From positions 62,001-126,000 of the forward strand of contig NZ_BOOU01000053.1 in NCBI RefSeq assembly GCF_016863395.1: a stretch of DNA of 64,000 bases, given 5' to 3'. The notes below the pieces were generated by a model that was not told the origin of the DNA, searched no databases, and saw only the letters and a program-made list of their open reading frames with translations. Made by a program: the position numbers and the translations under genes. The stretch comes from Sphaerisporangium rufum. Its GTDB lineage: Bacteria > Actinomycetota > Actinomycetes > Streptosporangiales > Streptosporangiaceae. Of the stretch, positions 1 through 8,401 are shown one piece after another (position 1 is the first letter of the stretch; every line of letters begins with the position of its first letter).

Positions 1-241
1 CGGCCGGCTCGACCCCGCCGCGCTGGCCGGCCTGCCGGCGCCGGTCCGCACCGGGCTGCTGGAGGCGCTGGCCACCTCCATCTCCGGCATCTTCGTCTGG
101 GCGATCGCCTTCGCGGTCGCGGTGCCGGTGCTGGCGGCCTTCATCAAGGAGATCCCGCTGCGCGGCGCCACCGCGCCCGGCGGCCCGGCCGGCCCCGACT
201 CGGCGGCGAGCAAGGAGGAGGCCGTCGCCGCCTTCGACTGA
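1..241 (+). CDS. MFS transporter, C-terminal end (partial)
   Basis: Only the last 79 codons are inside the window, read from base 2 to the TGA at 239-241. The visible part is a hydrophobic helix rich in F, V, A and W (about 88-150) followed by the sequence FIKEIPLRG and a short polar Ala/Gly/Pro tail ending EEAVAAFD. A last transmembrane helix followed by a charged IKEIPLR stretch is typical of the cytoplasmic end of 14-helix DHA2-type drug efflux MFS proteins; that family assignment is an inference from this short piece. A second, degenerate copy of the same tail lies at 1108-1167. Confidence 0.6.
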   Translation, partial: GRLDPAALAGLPAPVRTGLLEALATSISGIFVWAIAFAVAVPVLAAFIKEIPLRGATAPGGPAGPDSAASKEEAVAAFD

Positions 242-307
242 CGCACCCGCCTCCGCCGGCCGGAAATCCGGTGGCCCGGCCGGCGGAGCCGTTGCTACCG
301 TCGCCCG

Positions 308-1078
308 ATGATCGAGGAGCGGCTGGCCGGAGGCGGCGTCAACGAGGTGGTGCGGGTCGGCGCGACCGTGCGGCGACCGGCCGGGCCGTGGACGCCCACG
401 GTGCACCGGCTGCTGGCGCACCTGGCCGGCCAGGGGTTCGCCGGCGCGCCGCGGGCCCACGGACTGGACGAGCGCGGCCGCGAGGTGCTCGACTTCGTGC
501 CCGGCGAGGTCGCGCACTATCCGGTGCCCGGTCACGCGCGGACCGACGCCGCGCTCGCGGCGGCCGGCGCGTTGCTGCGCGCCTACCACGACGCGTCCGC
601 CGGGTTCGTGCCACCGCCGGACGCCGTCTGGTACCACCCGCCGCGCGAGCCGGCCGAGGTCGTCTGCCACGGCGATGTCGCGACCTATAACTGCGTCTAC
701 CGGGACGGCCTGCCGGTCGCGTTCATCGATTTCGACACCGCCCACCCCGGCCCGCGGCTGGCGGACGTCGCGTACGCGGCCTACCGCTTCGTCCCGCTGG
801 CCGACCCCGAGCGGGTGGGGGAGGACGCGCCACCGGTACCCGAGCAGGCGCGCAGGCTGCGGCTCTTCCTGGACGCCTACCGGCTGGACGCGCCGCGGCG
901 GGCCGGGCTGCCCGAGGCGGTGGCCGAACGGCTGGACGCCCTGGTGGATCACATGCGGCGGCGGGCCGCGGCGGGCGACCGGGCCTTCGCCCGGCACCTG
1001 GCCGACGGGCACGACCGCGTCTACCACGTCGACCGCGAGCACGTCGTCCGGCACGCGGCGAGGTTCCGGCTGCTCTGA
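308..1078 (+). CDS. APH/choline-kinase-fold phosphotransferase
   Basis: 256 aa protein of the phosphotransferase enzyme family (APH, protein-kinase-like fold), which moves a phosphate from ATP or GTP to a small hydroxylated molecule such as an aminoglycoside or amino alcohol. The catalytic loop H121-G-D123 with N128 and the metal-binding segment IDFDTAHPGPR (D141, D143) are intact. The N-terminal lobe is short (about 110 residues before the catalytic loop) and I cannot point to a clear ATP-anchoring lysine. The substrate is unknown. A TACCGT -10 box at 296-301 lies 6 nt before the ATG with no Shine-Dalgarno sequence, so the message is probably leaderless. A perfect hairpin at 1190-1220 follows the gene. 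Confidence 0.75.
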   Translation: MIEERLAGGGVNEVVRVGATVRRPAGPWTPTVHRLLAHLAGQGFAGAPRAHGLDERGREVLDFVPGEVAHYPVPGHARTDAALAAAGALLRAYHDASAGFVPPPDAVWYHPPREPAEVVCHGDVATYNCVYRDGLPVAFIDFDTAHPGPRLADVAYAAYRFVPLADPERVGEDAPPVPEQARRLRLFLDAYRLDAPRRAGLPEAVAERLDALVDHMRRRAAAGDRAFARHLADGHDRVYHVDREHVVRHAARFRLL

Positions 1079-1107
1079 CCGGGAGATCCGCCGCCCGGCG
1101 CCGGCGC

Positions 1108-1167
1108 CCCGGCGGGATCGGGCCGGGTTCGCCCGCGGGCGAGGAGGAGGCCGTCGCCGCCTCCGAC
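1108..1167 (+). pseudogene. Remnant copy of the MFS transporter tail
   Basis: Bases 1144-1167 match 215-238 (the last codons of the MFS gene) at 23 of 24 positions. In the corresponding frame the peptide PGG..GPGS.A..EEAVAASD aligns with the tail PGG..GPDSAA..EEAVAAFD of the upstream protein, and the frame then runs on to a TGA at about 1200 without a start codon of its own. This looks like a decayed piece of a duplicated or recombined MFS 3-prime end lying on the other side of the APH gene. Confidence 0.45.
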
Positions 1168-1189
1168 GGGATCCAGGCCCGCCCATCCG

Positions 1190-1220
1190 CGAGGCCGTGA
1201 CCGCCGAGGTCACGGCCTCG
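1190..1220 (+). terminator. Hairpin terminator after APH-like gene
   Basis: Arms cGAGGCCGTGACC (1190-1202) and GGTCACGGCCTCg (1208-1220) pair perfectly over 13 bp around the 5-nt loop GCCGA. There is no U-tract, which is common for actinomycete terminators. It lies 112 nt after the stop of the kinase gene and before the regulated promoter of the hydrolase. Confidence 0.6.
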
Positions 1221-1328
1221 GCCGTCTCCGGCGCCGCGTTGCCGCGCCGCCCCGAGCGCGCGCCTCCTCGCCGATCTCATCAGGGTGCGCCCGAGCAGGA
1301 ACACCTCGACTCCGTGCATGTCCGTGAC

Positions 1329-1396
1329 GTGCATCAAGGCGGATGCATCTTTCCGTATACATCTGTCTTGATACATCCAAAAAGATGCTTTATGGT
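1329..1396 (+). promoter_or_regulatory. Regulated promoter with 14-bp-phased heptamer array
   Basis: Four heptamers of consensus RTRCATC start at 1329 (GTGCATC), 1343 (ATGCATC), 1357 (ATACATC) and 1371 (ATACATC), each exactly 14 bp after the last, with unrelated 7-bp spacers. A degenerate fifth (ATGCTTT) is at 1385. A good sigma-70-type promoter overlaps the last units: -35 TTGATA at 1368-1373, 17-bp spacer, -10 TATGGT at 1391-1396. The area is much more AT-rich than its surroundings. The layout suggests a direct-repeat-binding regulator controlling the hydrolase at 1445; which protein binds is not evident. Confidence 0.65.
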
Positions 1397-1444
1397 GTTG
1401 ATGTGCCGAGGGGCGGAACCCGCTCCGGAATCTGAGGGGACTTC

Positions 1445-2293
1445 ATGGACATCACCACCGCCGGCCGGACGACGACAGGCATGCTCCGGGTAGACGGCGC
1501 CTCGCTCTACTACGAGGTGCGCGGCACCGGTCCCGTGCTGCTCATCTCTCAGAGCGGCGAGGGAGACGCCGGACGCAGCAAGGACCTGGTCGACCTGCTC
1601 GCCGGCGACTACACCGTCGTGACCTACGACCGGCGCGGCCTGTCCCGCAGCACTCCGGACGACCCCGCCCAGGGGACGAGCCTGGCCGGCCACGCGGACG
1701 ACGTGCACCGCCTGCTGGCCGAACTGACCGACGAGCCGGCGCTCATGCTCGGCTGCAGCCTCGGCGCCTCCATCGGCTTCCATCTGATCCTGGAGCACCC
1801 CGGGCAGGTCGGCACGCTCGTCGCCCACGAACCCGTCACCCCGCGGTTGCTGCCGGGTGACCAGCGCGCCCGCCACGAGCAGGAGTTGGCGCACGTCCAG
1901 CAGGTCCACCGGCGCGACGGGCTGGCCGCGACGTTCAAGGTGATCGCCGAGGTGCTGGGCATCGACCCCGCCGACCCCGACGTCGAACCCGGCCTCACCC
2001 CTCAGCCGATGACGCCCCAGCGGGTGCGCAACTTCGACTACTTCGTGGAGCACGACTTCACCGCGATCATCGGTGACACCCTCGACGTGGCGGCCCTCGC
2101 CGGCAGTCCGACCCGCATCCTGCCGGCCGCGGGGCGCACGACACCGCGCACCGTCTTCGACAACAAGTGCGCCTTCGCGCTGGCCGACCTGCTTGGCACC
2201 GAGGCGCTCGAGTTCCCCGGCGGCCACAACGGCAACACCACCCACCCTCGTGCCTACGCCTCTGCCTTGCGCGCCGCCCTCCGGTCTGTGTGA
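1445..2293 (+). CDS. Alpha/beta hydrolase
   Basis: 282 aa cytoplasmic alpha/beta-hydrolase-fold protein. The nucleophile elbow is GCSLGA with S105, preceded by the strand and turn TYDRRGLSRS that follows the second beta strand in this fold; the late GGHNG (around residue 260) supplies the catalytic histidine. No cap-domain feature identifies a substrate, so esterase, lipase or haloperoxidase-like activity are all possible. The ATG is preceded by GAGGGGA at 1434-1440. Expression is presumably controlled by the phased-repeat promoter just upstream, and the gene seems to stand alone. Confidence 0.8.
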   Translation: MDITTAGRTTTGMLRVDGASLYYEVRGTGPVLLISQSGEGDAGRSKDLVDLLAGDYTVVTYDRRGLSRSTPDDPAQGTSLAGHADDVHRLLAELTDEPALMLGCSLGASIGFHLILEHPGQVGTLVAHEPVTPRLLPGDQRARHEQELAHVQQVHRRDGLAATFKVIAEVLGIDPADPDVEPGLTPQPMTPQRVRNFDYFVEHDFTAIIGDTLDVAALAGSPTRILPAAGRTTPRTVFDNKCAFALADLLGTEALEFPGGHNGNTTHPRAYASALRAALRSV

Positions 2294-2372
2294 CTTCGTC
2301 GCCATCCCGCCCGGCCGGCCGGGCGTTGCGGGGCCGTGACCGCCGGGCCGAGCAGGGTAGTAGCGTCGACAC

Positions 2373-3302
2373 ATGCGACTGGGCGTCCTGGACATCGGCT
2401 CCAACACGGGGCACCTACTGGTGGTCGACGCGCATCCCGGTGCCCGGCCGCTGCCGGCCTATTCGCACAAGGCCGAGCTGCGGCTCGCCGAGGCCCTCGA
2501 TGGTGACCGGCTGTCGGCCGGCGGCCAGGCCGCGCTGCTGCGGTTCGTCGAGGAGTCGCTGCGCGTCGCCGAGGACAAGGGCGTGCAGGACGTCATGGCG
2601 TTCGCCACCTCCGCGGTGCGCGAGGCCGTCGACGGCGAGGAGGTGCTGGCCGCCATCCGGGCCGCGACCGGGGTGGACATCCGGGTGCTGCCCGGTGCGG
2701 AGGAGGCCCGGTTGACCTTCCTGGCGGTGCGACGCTGGTTCGGCTGGTCGTCCGGGCGGCTGCTGGTGATGGACATCGGCGGCGGCTCGCTGGAGATCGC
2801 CGCCGGTCTGGAGGAGGCCCCGGACGTCGCGGTCTCGCTGCCGCTGGGCGCCGGCCGGCTGACCCGCGAGTGGCTCACCGGCGACCCGCCGCCTCCCGGG
2901 CAGGTGCGCGAGCTGCGCAGGATGGTGCGCGCCGAGATCGGCCGGGTCGTCGGGGACGTGGTCCGCGGCGGGCGGCCCGACCACGCGGTCGCCACCTCCA
3001 AGACCTTCCGGCAGCTGGCCCGGATCGCCGGCGCCGCCCCGTCCGCGGAGGGGCCTTACGTCCGGCGGTCGCTGTCCCGGGCGGACCTGGCGGGCTGGGC
3101 CGAGCGCCTGCCGGGGATGCCGGCCGCCGAGCGCGCGGCACTGCCCGGCGTCTCCGCGGGCCGGGCGCCCCAGCTGGCCGCGGGCGCACTGGTCGCGGAC
3201 GCGGCGATGGACCTGTTCGACGTCGACCGGCTGGAGATCTGCCCGTGGGCGTTGCGGGAGGGGGTGATCCTGCGCCGCCTCGACATGATGTCGGCGGGGT
3301 AA
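2373..3302 (+). CDS. Ppx/GppA family phosphatase
   Basis: 309 aa member of the exopolyphosphatase/guanosine pentaphosphate phosphohydrolase family (ASKHA fold), which removes terminal phosphates from polyphosphate or pppGpp. Phosphate-binding loops are clear: [13 protein letters not shown] at the N-terminus and [10 protein letters not shown] near residue 133. The length corresponds to the short actinobacterial form (Ppx1/Ppx2 type, catalytic domains only, no C-terminal HD-like domain). A TAGCGT -10 box at 2361-2366 sits 6 nt before the ATG, so the transcript is probably leaderless. Confidence 0.85.
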   Translation: MRLGVLDIGSNTGHLLVVDAHPGARPLPAYSHKAELRLAEALDGDRLSAGGQAALLRFVEESLRVAEDKGVQDVMAFATSAVREAVDGEEVLAAIRAATGVDIRVLPGAEEARLTFLAVRRWFGWSSGRLLVMDIGGGSLEIAAGLEEAPDVAVSLPLGAGRLTREWLTGDPPPPGQVRELRRMVRAEIGRVVGDVVRGGRPDHAVATSKTFRQLARIAGAAPSAEGPYVRRSLSRADLAGWAERLPGMPAAERAALPGVSAGRAPQLAAGALVADAAMDLFDVDRLEICPWALREGVILRRLDMMSAG

Positions 3303-3457
3303 CCCTTCGGCGTCGAATGGGGCCTGGCCCGGGTCGACCGGCCGATGCATCGGAACTTTCCGGAAAAATCAGCCCTTGCGGTAGGAGGGAACGCGTGTGA
3401 GTTCCGATCTTCGGGGCACGTGTCCCAGCGCGACAACAGCAGAGGGAGGATCCGGCG

Positions 3458-4240
3458 ATGATGGCCGTCATCGGCACGATTTGGACATTGCTCATCGTTC
3501 TGGTGCTGATGGCAGCCGCGGTCATAGTGATCGCGGTCGTCACCCTGGTCATCCTGGCGCTGCTGGCCTCCACCACCAGCCCCGAACCCGACCTTTCCGA
3601 CCCCGCCCTCCCGGAACCCGGGGGCACCACCGGCGCTGCGGGCTCCGCCGCGGCCCGCGTACCGTCCATCGCCTTCCCCTCCACCGCCTCGGTGGCCTCC
3701 GCCGGTCCCGCCTGGCCGGCCGGTCCCGGCGGGCGCCCGGTGCCCGCGGCCATGTCCCGGCCGACCACCCCCGCCGCGTCCGCGCCGGCCACCGGCAGCC
3801 GCCCGCCCGCCGGGGCGCCGGTCCCGGTCACAGCGCCGCCGGCGGGCCTGTCCACCGGAACCGGCCGGCCCCGGGCGACCGGCCCCGCCTCCGCCGGGCC
3901 GCAGCCGACCGGCGGCGGGCCGGAGACGCCCGGCGGGGGAGCGGACGGGCCCGGAGGCGGACCCGAAAAGCCCGCCGACGGACCGGAGGCGTCCGCCGGC
4001 GGAGCGGGGACGAGCGGAGGCGAATCGGCGGCGACCGCCGCCGAACCCGCGGAGCGCACCGCCGGGGAAGGCCCGCGCCGGGAGACCGCCGGGACGACCG
4101 GCCCGCGCCCCGGCCCGAGGTCCCCGGCCGGCGACCGGCAGCGGGACGGGTACGCCGGCGCTCCGGGCCGGGAGGCCGGCGCCCGCCGCGAGCGCCGGGT
4201 CAAGGTCGCCACGAGCAAGGCCCGCGCCCGCCGCGGCTGA
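3458..4240 (+). CDS. Membrane-anchored low-complexity protein
   Basis: 260 aa. Residues 4-37 form a strong hydrophobic helix of V, I, L and A; the rest is a Pro/Gly/Ala-rich, disordered chain with GGG-containing repeats (roughly residues 150-195) and a short basic C-terminus (VKVATSKARARRG). No family is recognised. Starts at ATG 3458 with GGAGG nine bases upstream. The hydrophobic segment and start signal support it, but long GC-rich low-complexity frames also occur by chance, so the length of the tail is less certain than the anchor. Confidence 0.45.
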   Translation: MMAVIGTIWTLLIVLVLMAAAVIVIAVVTLVILALLASTTSPEPDLSDPALPEPGGTTGAAGSAAARVPSIAFPSTASVASAGPAWPAGPGGRPVPAAMSRPTTPAASAPATGSRPPAGAPVPVTAPPAGLSTGTGRPRATGPASAGPQPTGGGPETPGGGADGPGGGPEKPADGPEASAGGAGTSGGESAATAAEPAERTAGEGPRRETAGTTGPRPGPRSPAGDRQRDGYAGAPGREAGARRERRVKVATSKARARRG

Positions 4241-4350
4241 CCGGGTGCCCGCGCCACCTCGGCCGTGGCCGGCGCGACCTGAGGGCCGGCGTCCGGACGG
4301 GGCGCGCCGAGCGGGTCACGCCCGCGGGGAGGCCGCGCGTCGGAAAGGCC

Positions 4351-4382
4351 GCGCGCCGGGGAGGTGGCGCGCCGGGGAGGTG
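4351..4382. repeat. 16-bp tandem repeat, two copies
   Basis: GCGCGCCGGGGAGGTG occurs twice in perfect tandem in the gap between the low-complexity gene and the 3-prime end of the helicase operon. No function is evident. Confidence 0.6.
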
Positions 4383-4395
4383 GCGCGGCGGCGGT

Positions 4396-5763
4396 TCAGT
4401 GCGGCGGCGCGGCCGGGACGCGGTGCTCGGCCAGCCGGGCGAGCACCGCCTGGTTGGCCTCCCAGCCGTCCGGGAACTTGACCGGGACGCCGAGCCGGAC
4501 CGCGTCCGCCGACGGGTGGGCGTCCAGCAGCTCGGGGATCCCGGCCCGGGCCACCACGACGCAGGCGTGCCGATGCCGCGAGGTAAGGACGCACAGCCGG
4601 CCCGACTCCAGGTGGAACGCGGTGGCGTCCCGGCGCCCGGACAGCGGATGCAGCACGATGGTGACGTCGTACTCGCGGCCCTGTAGCCGGTTGGCGGTGT
4701 CCACCGTGACGCCGGCGGGCAGCCCGGCGGCCCGGATCGCGGCCACCTGGTCACGGTGCGCGGCGCCGACGGCGACCCGCTCGGCGGTGACCGGATGCTC
4801 GCCGCGCTCGGAGACGGTGACCGGCGAGCGCTGCAGCAGCCGGGTGGCCAGCACCGCGACGGCGCGCACCGCCTCGGCGTCGGTGCGCACGGTGTGCCGG
4901 TCCGGCAGCTCGTACAGCGCCCAGCCGGACGCGGCCGCCTCCTCCAGCGCCCGGTCGTAGGCGGTGCGCATGCCGCCGGTCGCGAACCCCATCCGCCGCT
5001 CCTCGGGCCCGGTGCCGGCCCGGAATCCGGTGAACGGGTAGAACGCCTCCGACACCAGCGGCGCCGCGGACGCGGGCAGCCGCCAGGAGACGGGCAGGCG
5101 ATGCACCGGCAGGTCGGGATTGTGGCGCAGCAGCACCGCGACCGCGCTCTGCAGTGGATCCCACGACAGGCCGGCCCACCGGTCGCCGTCCACCACCGAG
5201 AACGGGTCGAGCTGGCCGGGGTCGCCGACGAACAGCGCCCGCTCGAACAGCCCGGCGATGCGCAGCAGCTTGTCCGAGCGCATCTGGTAGGCCTCGTCCA
5301 CGATCGCCCACGGCCACACCCGGTCGCCGACCCAGGCCCACTTGTCGGCGGTCGCGATCACCACGTCCGGGTCGCCGAGATCGGCGAGCCGGGTGCCGAT
5401 GGCCGCCCGGCCGGTCACCCGGGCCGGCGCGGTGTAGTCGCCCGCCGACAACCGCCCCAGGCGCAGCGCGGGGTGCGCGGCGGCGAGCCGGACGATCAGG
5501 TCGTCCACCTGCTCGTTCGTCTGCGCGATGATCATCAGGGGTTCGCCGCCCGCGGCCAGGTGCCCGGCGGCGCGCACCACCAGCGTCGACTTGCCGGCGC
5601 CCGGCGGGGAGTCGACGACCACGCCGCGGTGGCGGGGCAGGTCGGCGAGCACCGCGTCCACGACCGCGCCGGCCTCCGCCGCGGGGGACAGGCCCGCCGG
5701 CCCGGCGGCGCCGGTGGCCGGCACGGCCACCGCTCCGGACCGCCGGCCGCCGGTGCGGGTCAT
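4396..5763 (-). CDS. SF1B (DNA2/Upf1-like) helicase, split-Dna2 subunit
   Basis: 455 aa superfamily 1 helicase core. In order: motif I SPPGAGKST (52-60), Ia AQTNEQVD (80-87), II DEAYQ (156-160), III GDPGQLDP (180-187), IV SWRL (226-229), V TANRLQGREYDVTIV (356-370) and VI LTSRHRHACVV (from 393). The Q before motif VI and the DEAY/DEA box resemble the AAA_11/AAA_12 DNA2-Upf1 group rather than UvrD/Rep. It lacks the usual N-terminal stalk and beta-barrel of that group. The ATG at 5763 overlaps the TGA of the upstream 489-aa gene (ATGA), so the two are translationally coupled, and the missing N-terminal part is plausibly supplied by that protein. Predicted role: ATP-driven DNA translocase working with the operon nuclease in repair or defence. 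Confidence 0.8.
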   Translation of the reverse strand: MTRTGGRRSGAVAVPATGAAGPAGLSPAAEAGAVVDAVLADLPRHRGVVVDSPPGAGKSTLVVRAAGHLAAGGEPLMIIAQTNEQVDDLIVRLAAAHPALRLGRLSAGDYTAPARVTGRAAIGTRLADLGDPDVVIATADKWAWVGDRVWPWAIVDEAYQMRSDKLLRIAGLFERALFVGDPGQLDPFSVVDGDRWAGLSWDPLQSAVAVLLRHNPDLPVHRLPVSWRLPASAAPLVSEAFYPFTGFRAGTGPEERRMGFATGGMRTAYDRALEEAAASGWALYELPDRHTVRTDAEAVRAVAVLATRLLQRSPVTVSERGEHPVTAERVAVGAAHRDQVAAIRAAGLPAGVTVDTANRLQGREYDVTIVLHPLSGRRDATAFHLESGRLCVLTSRHRHACVVVARAGIPELLDAHPSADAVRLGVPVKFPDGWEANQAVLARLAEHRVPAAPPH

Positions 5764-7229
5764 GACCAGTCCTCCTCGGCGTCGTCCTCGGCCGGCACGT
5801 ATTCGGGCGGCGGGCCGCCGTGCGTCCACGGTGTCTCCTCCGGCGCGGGCAGCGCGGCCGGCGGCTGGTACTCGTCGGTGAGCGCCGCGTAGCACACCAC
5901 CTCACCGACCTGCGGGACCGCGCCCGGCGTGGCCGTCGTCCCGCGCCCCATCCCCTTGACGATCTTCAGGGTGACCTCGCCGCCCGCGACGTCGACGACG
6001 TCGGCCCGCTGGCCGCGCCGGGCCGGCGTGGCGAGCCGCGCCCCGGCCGCCAGCCGCACCGGATCGCCGGTGCGCACCACCAGCAGCGGCCGGAGCTTGC
6101 GGCCCCGTCCCTCGCCCTCGGTGCGGTCCGGCTCGGCGGCGACCACGGTCCCGGTGAACGCCTCGCCGGCCAGCCGGTGGCCCGCCATCACCAGCGGATC
6201 GTCGAAGGCCCGCTGCGCGTCGTACACCGCCCGGGCCCGCTCCATCCGCGCCAGCCGGGCCGCGGCGGCCACCGCGCCGTCCCGCCGAGGCTGCGGCGGC
6301 GCGCCCTCGGCGAGCTGCGCCGCGAACGCGGTGAACGCGGTACGGTCCCCCTCCCAACGGGCCGCGGCCCCGCCGCCGGGCGGCAGGGCCCGCAGCAGAT
6401 CGACCGCCCGCCACATCAGCCGCCAGGTCGGCTCCAGCTGGGAGCGGACCGCCGCGGCCACCGCGGCCGCCGCCCGCTCGCCGGGTGCCTCCTGGTAGGC
6501 GCGGATCGCCGGGGCGAGCACCTCGGCGTCGAACCCCGGGTCGGTGGCCGGCCCCGCGGGCGGCCAGACCAGCGGGTCCTCCGCCTCGCGGGCCGCGCTC
6601 GCGCCGCTCATGCCGGGCGGCGGGTCGATCCAGCCCAGCAGCGACGCCAGGTTGGCGTCCTCCAGGGCGCTCTGCCCGGTGGCCCAGTGCAGCGAGAGCA
6701 GGTCGGTGGCCGCGGCCAGCAGCACCGACCCCGGATACTGCGCCCGCCGGCCGAAGAAGGTGAGCCACCGGCCGAGCACCGGCACCGAGGGGTGCACCGC
6801 GTACGGTCCCTCGGCGCGGCGGAAGCGGGTGGACCTGCCGAGCAGCTGGACGAACGTGACCCCCGCCGGGTTCGGGACGAGCAGCTGCGGGGCGTCCACG
6901 CACCGCTCGTATGGTTCGGCGCCGCGCCGCTCCACCGTCTCGGTGGCCTTCTGCAGGCCCTCCACGTACGGCAGCACGACCTCGGCCAGCTCGGCGGTGA
7001 AGGCGAACCGCAGGTCGCGGTCGCGCGGCTGCGGCACCACCAGCAGCCGGGGATGATCGGGATCGGTGCCGGCCATCGCGGCCAGCGGGGCCGCCGCCTC
7101 GCCGGCCAGCCGCAGCGGGATGAGGACCATCGGCCGGTCGGACAGGTGGCAGTGGCGCACGGTCGCCAGCCGCTGCGCGCGGCCCTCCCGCAGCGCGCGC
7201 AGCCGGGCGAGCGCCGACAGGGTGCTCAC
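5760..7229 (-). CDS. Uncharacterised 489-aa protein linking nuclease and helicase
   Basis: No family is recognised. The start is GTG at 7229 overlapping the upstream nuclease stop (GTGA); its own stop overlaps the helicase ATG. The first two thirds are mixed alpha/beta with few motifs. From about residue 357 a run of short beta-like segments (GTVVAAEP, RPLLVVRTGDPVRL, ADVVDVAGGEVTLKIV, PQVGEVVCY) resembles the small beta-barrel (domain 1B) that lies between nuclease and motor in DNA2/Upf1 helicases. This is my reading of pattern, not an alignment. Gene order and tight coupling suggest it is a structural subunit of one nuclease-helicase machine. Acidic C-terminus EDDAEEDWS. Confidence 0.65.
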   Translation of the reverse strand: MSTLSALARLRALREGRAQRLATVRHCHLSDRPMVLIPLRLAGEAAAPLAAMAGTDPDHPRLLVVPQPRDRDLRFAFTAELAEVVLPYVEGLQKATETVERRGAEPYERCVDAPQLLVPNPAGVTFVQLLGRSTRFRRAEGPYAVHPSVPVLGRWLTFFGRRAQYPGSVLLAAATDLLSLHWATGQSALEDANLASLLGWIDPPPGMSGASAAREAEDPLVWPPAGPATDPGFDAEVLAPAIRAYQEAPGERAAAAVAAAVRSQLEPTWRLMWRAVDLLRALPPGGGAAARWEGDRTAFTAFAAQLAEGAPPQPRRDGAVAAAARLARMERARAVYDAQRAFDDPLVMAGHRLAGEAFTGTVVAAEPDRTEGEGRGRKLRPLLVVRTGDPVRLAAGARLATPARRGQRADVVDVAGGEVTLKIVKGMGRGTTATPGAVPQVGEVVCYAALTDEYQPPAALPAPEETPWTHGGPPPEYVPAEDDAEEDWS

Positions 7230-8335
7230 GAGACCTCGGCGTACAGGCGGTCGGCCAGGCGGAGCAGCCGGGCGATCTCCGCGCGATCGTCGTCGGGCGC
7301 GAGCGAGCCGTCGGCCAGGGCGAGCGCCTCGGCGACCGTGGCGACCCCGCCGAGCTCGTCGCGGACCTGCCGGCCCAGCAGGTCGGTCGCGCCGGCCTCG
7401 GCCGCCTCCTCCCGGCAGAAGAAGCACAGGTCACAGGTGTTGAGGCAGTCCGGGGCGTAGCGGGCGCCGACCTCGCGCACCGCCGAGCGCAGCTCGGCCA
7501 CCGGGCGCCGCGGCACGCCGCCGTCGTCCCGGCCCAGGTCGAACGTCAGCGTGTCCGGCAGCGGCTCGACGATGGCGCCGACCCGGGTCATCCGGGCGAG
7601 CTGCCGGCGCAGCACCGCCAGCTCGCGGCGTACGTCCACCAGCGTGGCCGCCGGGCGGTTGGCGAAGTTCTCCGGGCAGACCAGGACGATCTCGTGCGAC
7701 ACCCGCGACGGGTCGTGGCCGAGCTCGGCCAGCAGCGTGCTCAGCGCCAGCACGTACACCGCGGCCTGGCGGGCGGCGGCGGCCACCTTGTCCGGCTCGG
7801 CCTGCCCGTCCACCACGGCGAACGACTTGATCTCCACGATGTGGAACCGGCCGCCCAGCTGGAACGCCACCACGTCCGGCTCCAGGTAGGAGTGGTACCC
7901 GGCGATCTCCAGCCGCAGCAGCGGATGGTCGTACAGGGTGGCCGCCTCGCCGGCGTCCCGCGCGGCGCGGTCGATGAGCCGCCGGGTGTGGGAGTGGCGC
8001 AGGTGCGCCGACGGGTTGCCGCCCACGTCGGCCAGGTCGGTGTAGCCGGCCAGCGGCAGCGGCAGCCCGAGCAGCTCGCGCAGCAGCCGCAGCAGCTCCG
8101 CGCCGCCGCCCTCCTTGACCAGCGCCTCGAAGGCGTCGCCGCGGGTGATGGCGAACGGCGACCGGCCGAAGGGCGCGGGGAAACCCAGGTGGGTGGCGAC
8201 GGCGTCCTTGTCCACGCCGGCGGCGTCCAGCACGGCACGGCGGGCGCACCCCGGGTTGGCCGCGAGGGCGGCGATGGCGCGGGCGTCGTGCGGGCGCGGC
8301 GGCTCCGGCCCGCGCAGCCGGTCGAGTCGATCCAC
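7226..8335 (-). CDS. Cas4/AddB-like Fe-S PD-(D/E)XK nuclease
   Basis: 369 aa. The nuclease core is readable: D154 (LEPDVVAF), E168-x-K170 (HIVEIKSF) and the RecB-family QxxxY motif Q190/Y194. Four cysteines sit as in Fe-S nucleases of the Cas4, AddB and Dna2 type: C30 near the N-terminus (NPGC) and C297, C301, C304, C307 in DCLNTCDLCFFC near the end, giving one spare ligand candidate. An early RGDAFE motif (65-70) corresponds to the first helix of RecB-like nucleases. Start GTG 8335 follows GAGAGG. It is second in a four-gene operon and overlaps the next gene by 4 nt. Predicted DNA end- or flap-processing nuclease partner of the helicase encoded two genes downstream. Confidence 0.8.
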   Translation of the reverse strand: MDRLDRLRGPEPPRPHDARAIAALAANPGCARRAVLDAAGVDKDAVATHLGFPAPFGRSPFAITRGDAFEALVKEGGGAELLRLLRELLGLPLPLAGYTDLADVGGNPSAHLRHSHTRRLIDRAARDAGEAATLYDHPLLRLEIAGYHSYLEPDVVAFQLGGRFHIVEIKSFAVVDGQAEPDKVAAAARQAAVYVLALSTLLAELGHDPSRVSHEIVLVCPENFANRPAATLVDVRRELAVLRRQLARMTRVGAIVEPLPDTLTFDLGRDDGGVPRRPVAELRSAVREVGARYAPDCLNTCDLCFFCREEAAEAGATDLLGRQVRDELGGVATVAEALALADGSLAPDDDRAEIARLLRLADRLYAEVS

Positions 8336-8401
8336 CTCACACCTCTCTCTCGTCCGCCGGGCGCGGCCGGGCGCGGGGCCGGCCCCGGGATGGGGCCGGG
8401 C

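Noticed and set aside
3397-4686. Alternative Arg/Gly-rich frames over the low-complexity gene
   Set aside because: They have no hydrophobic segment or start signal; the frame from 3458 has a good ribosome-binding site and a clear membrane helix.
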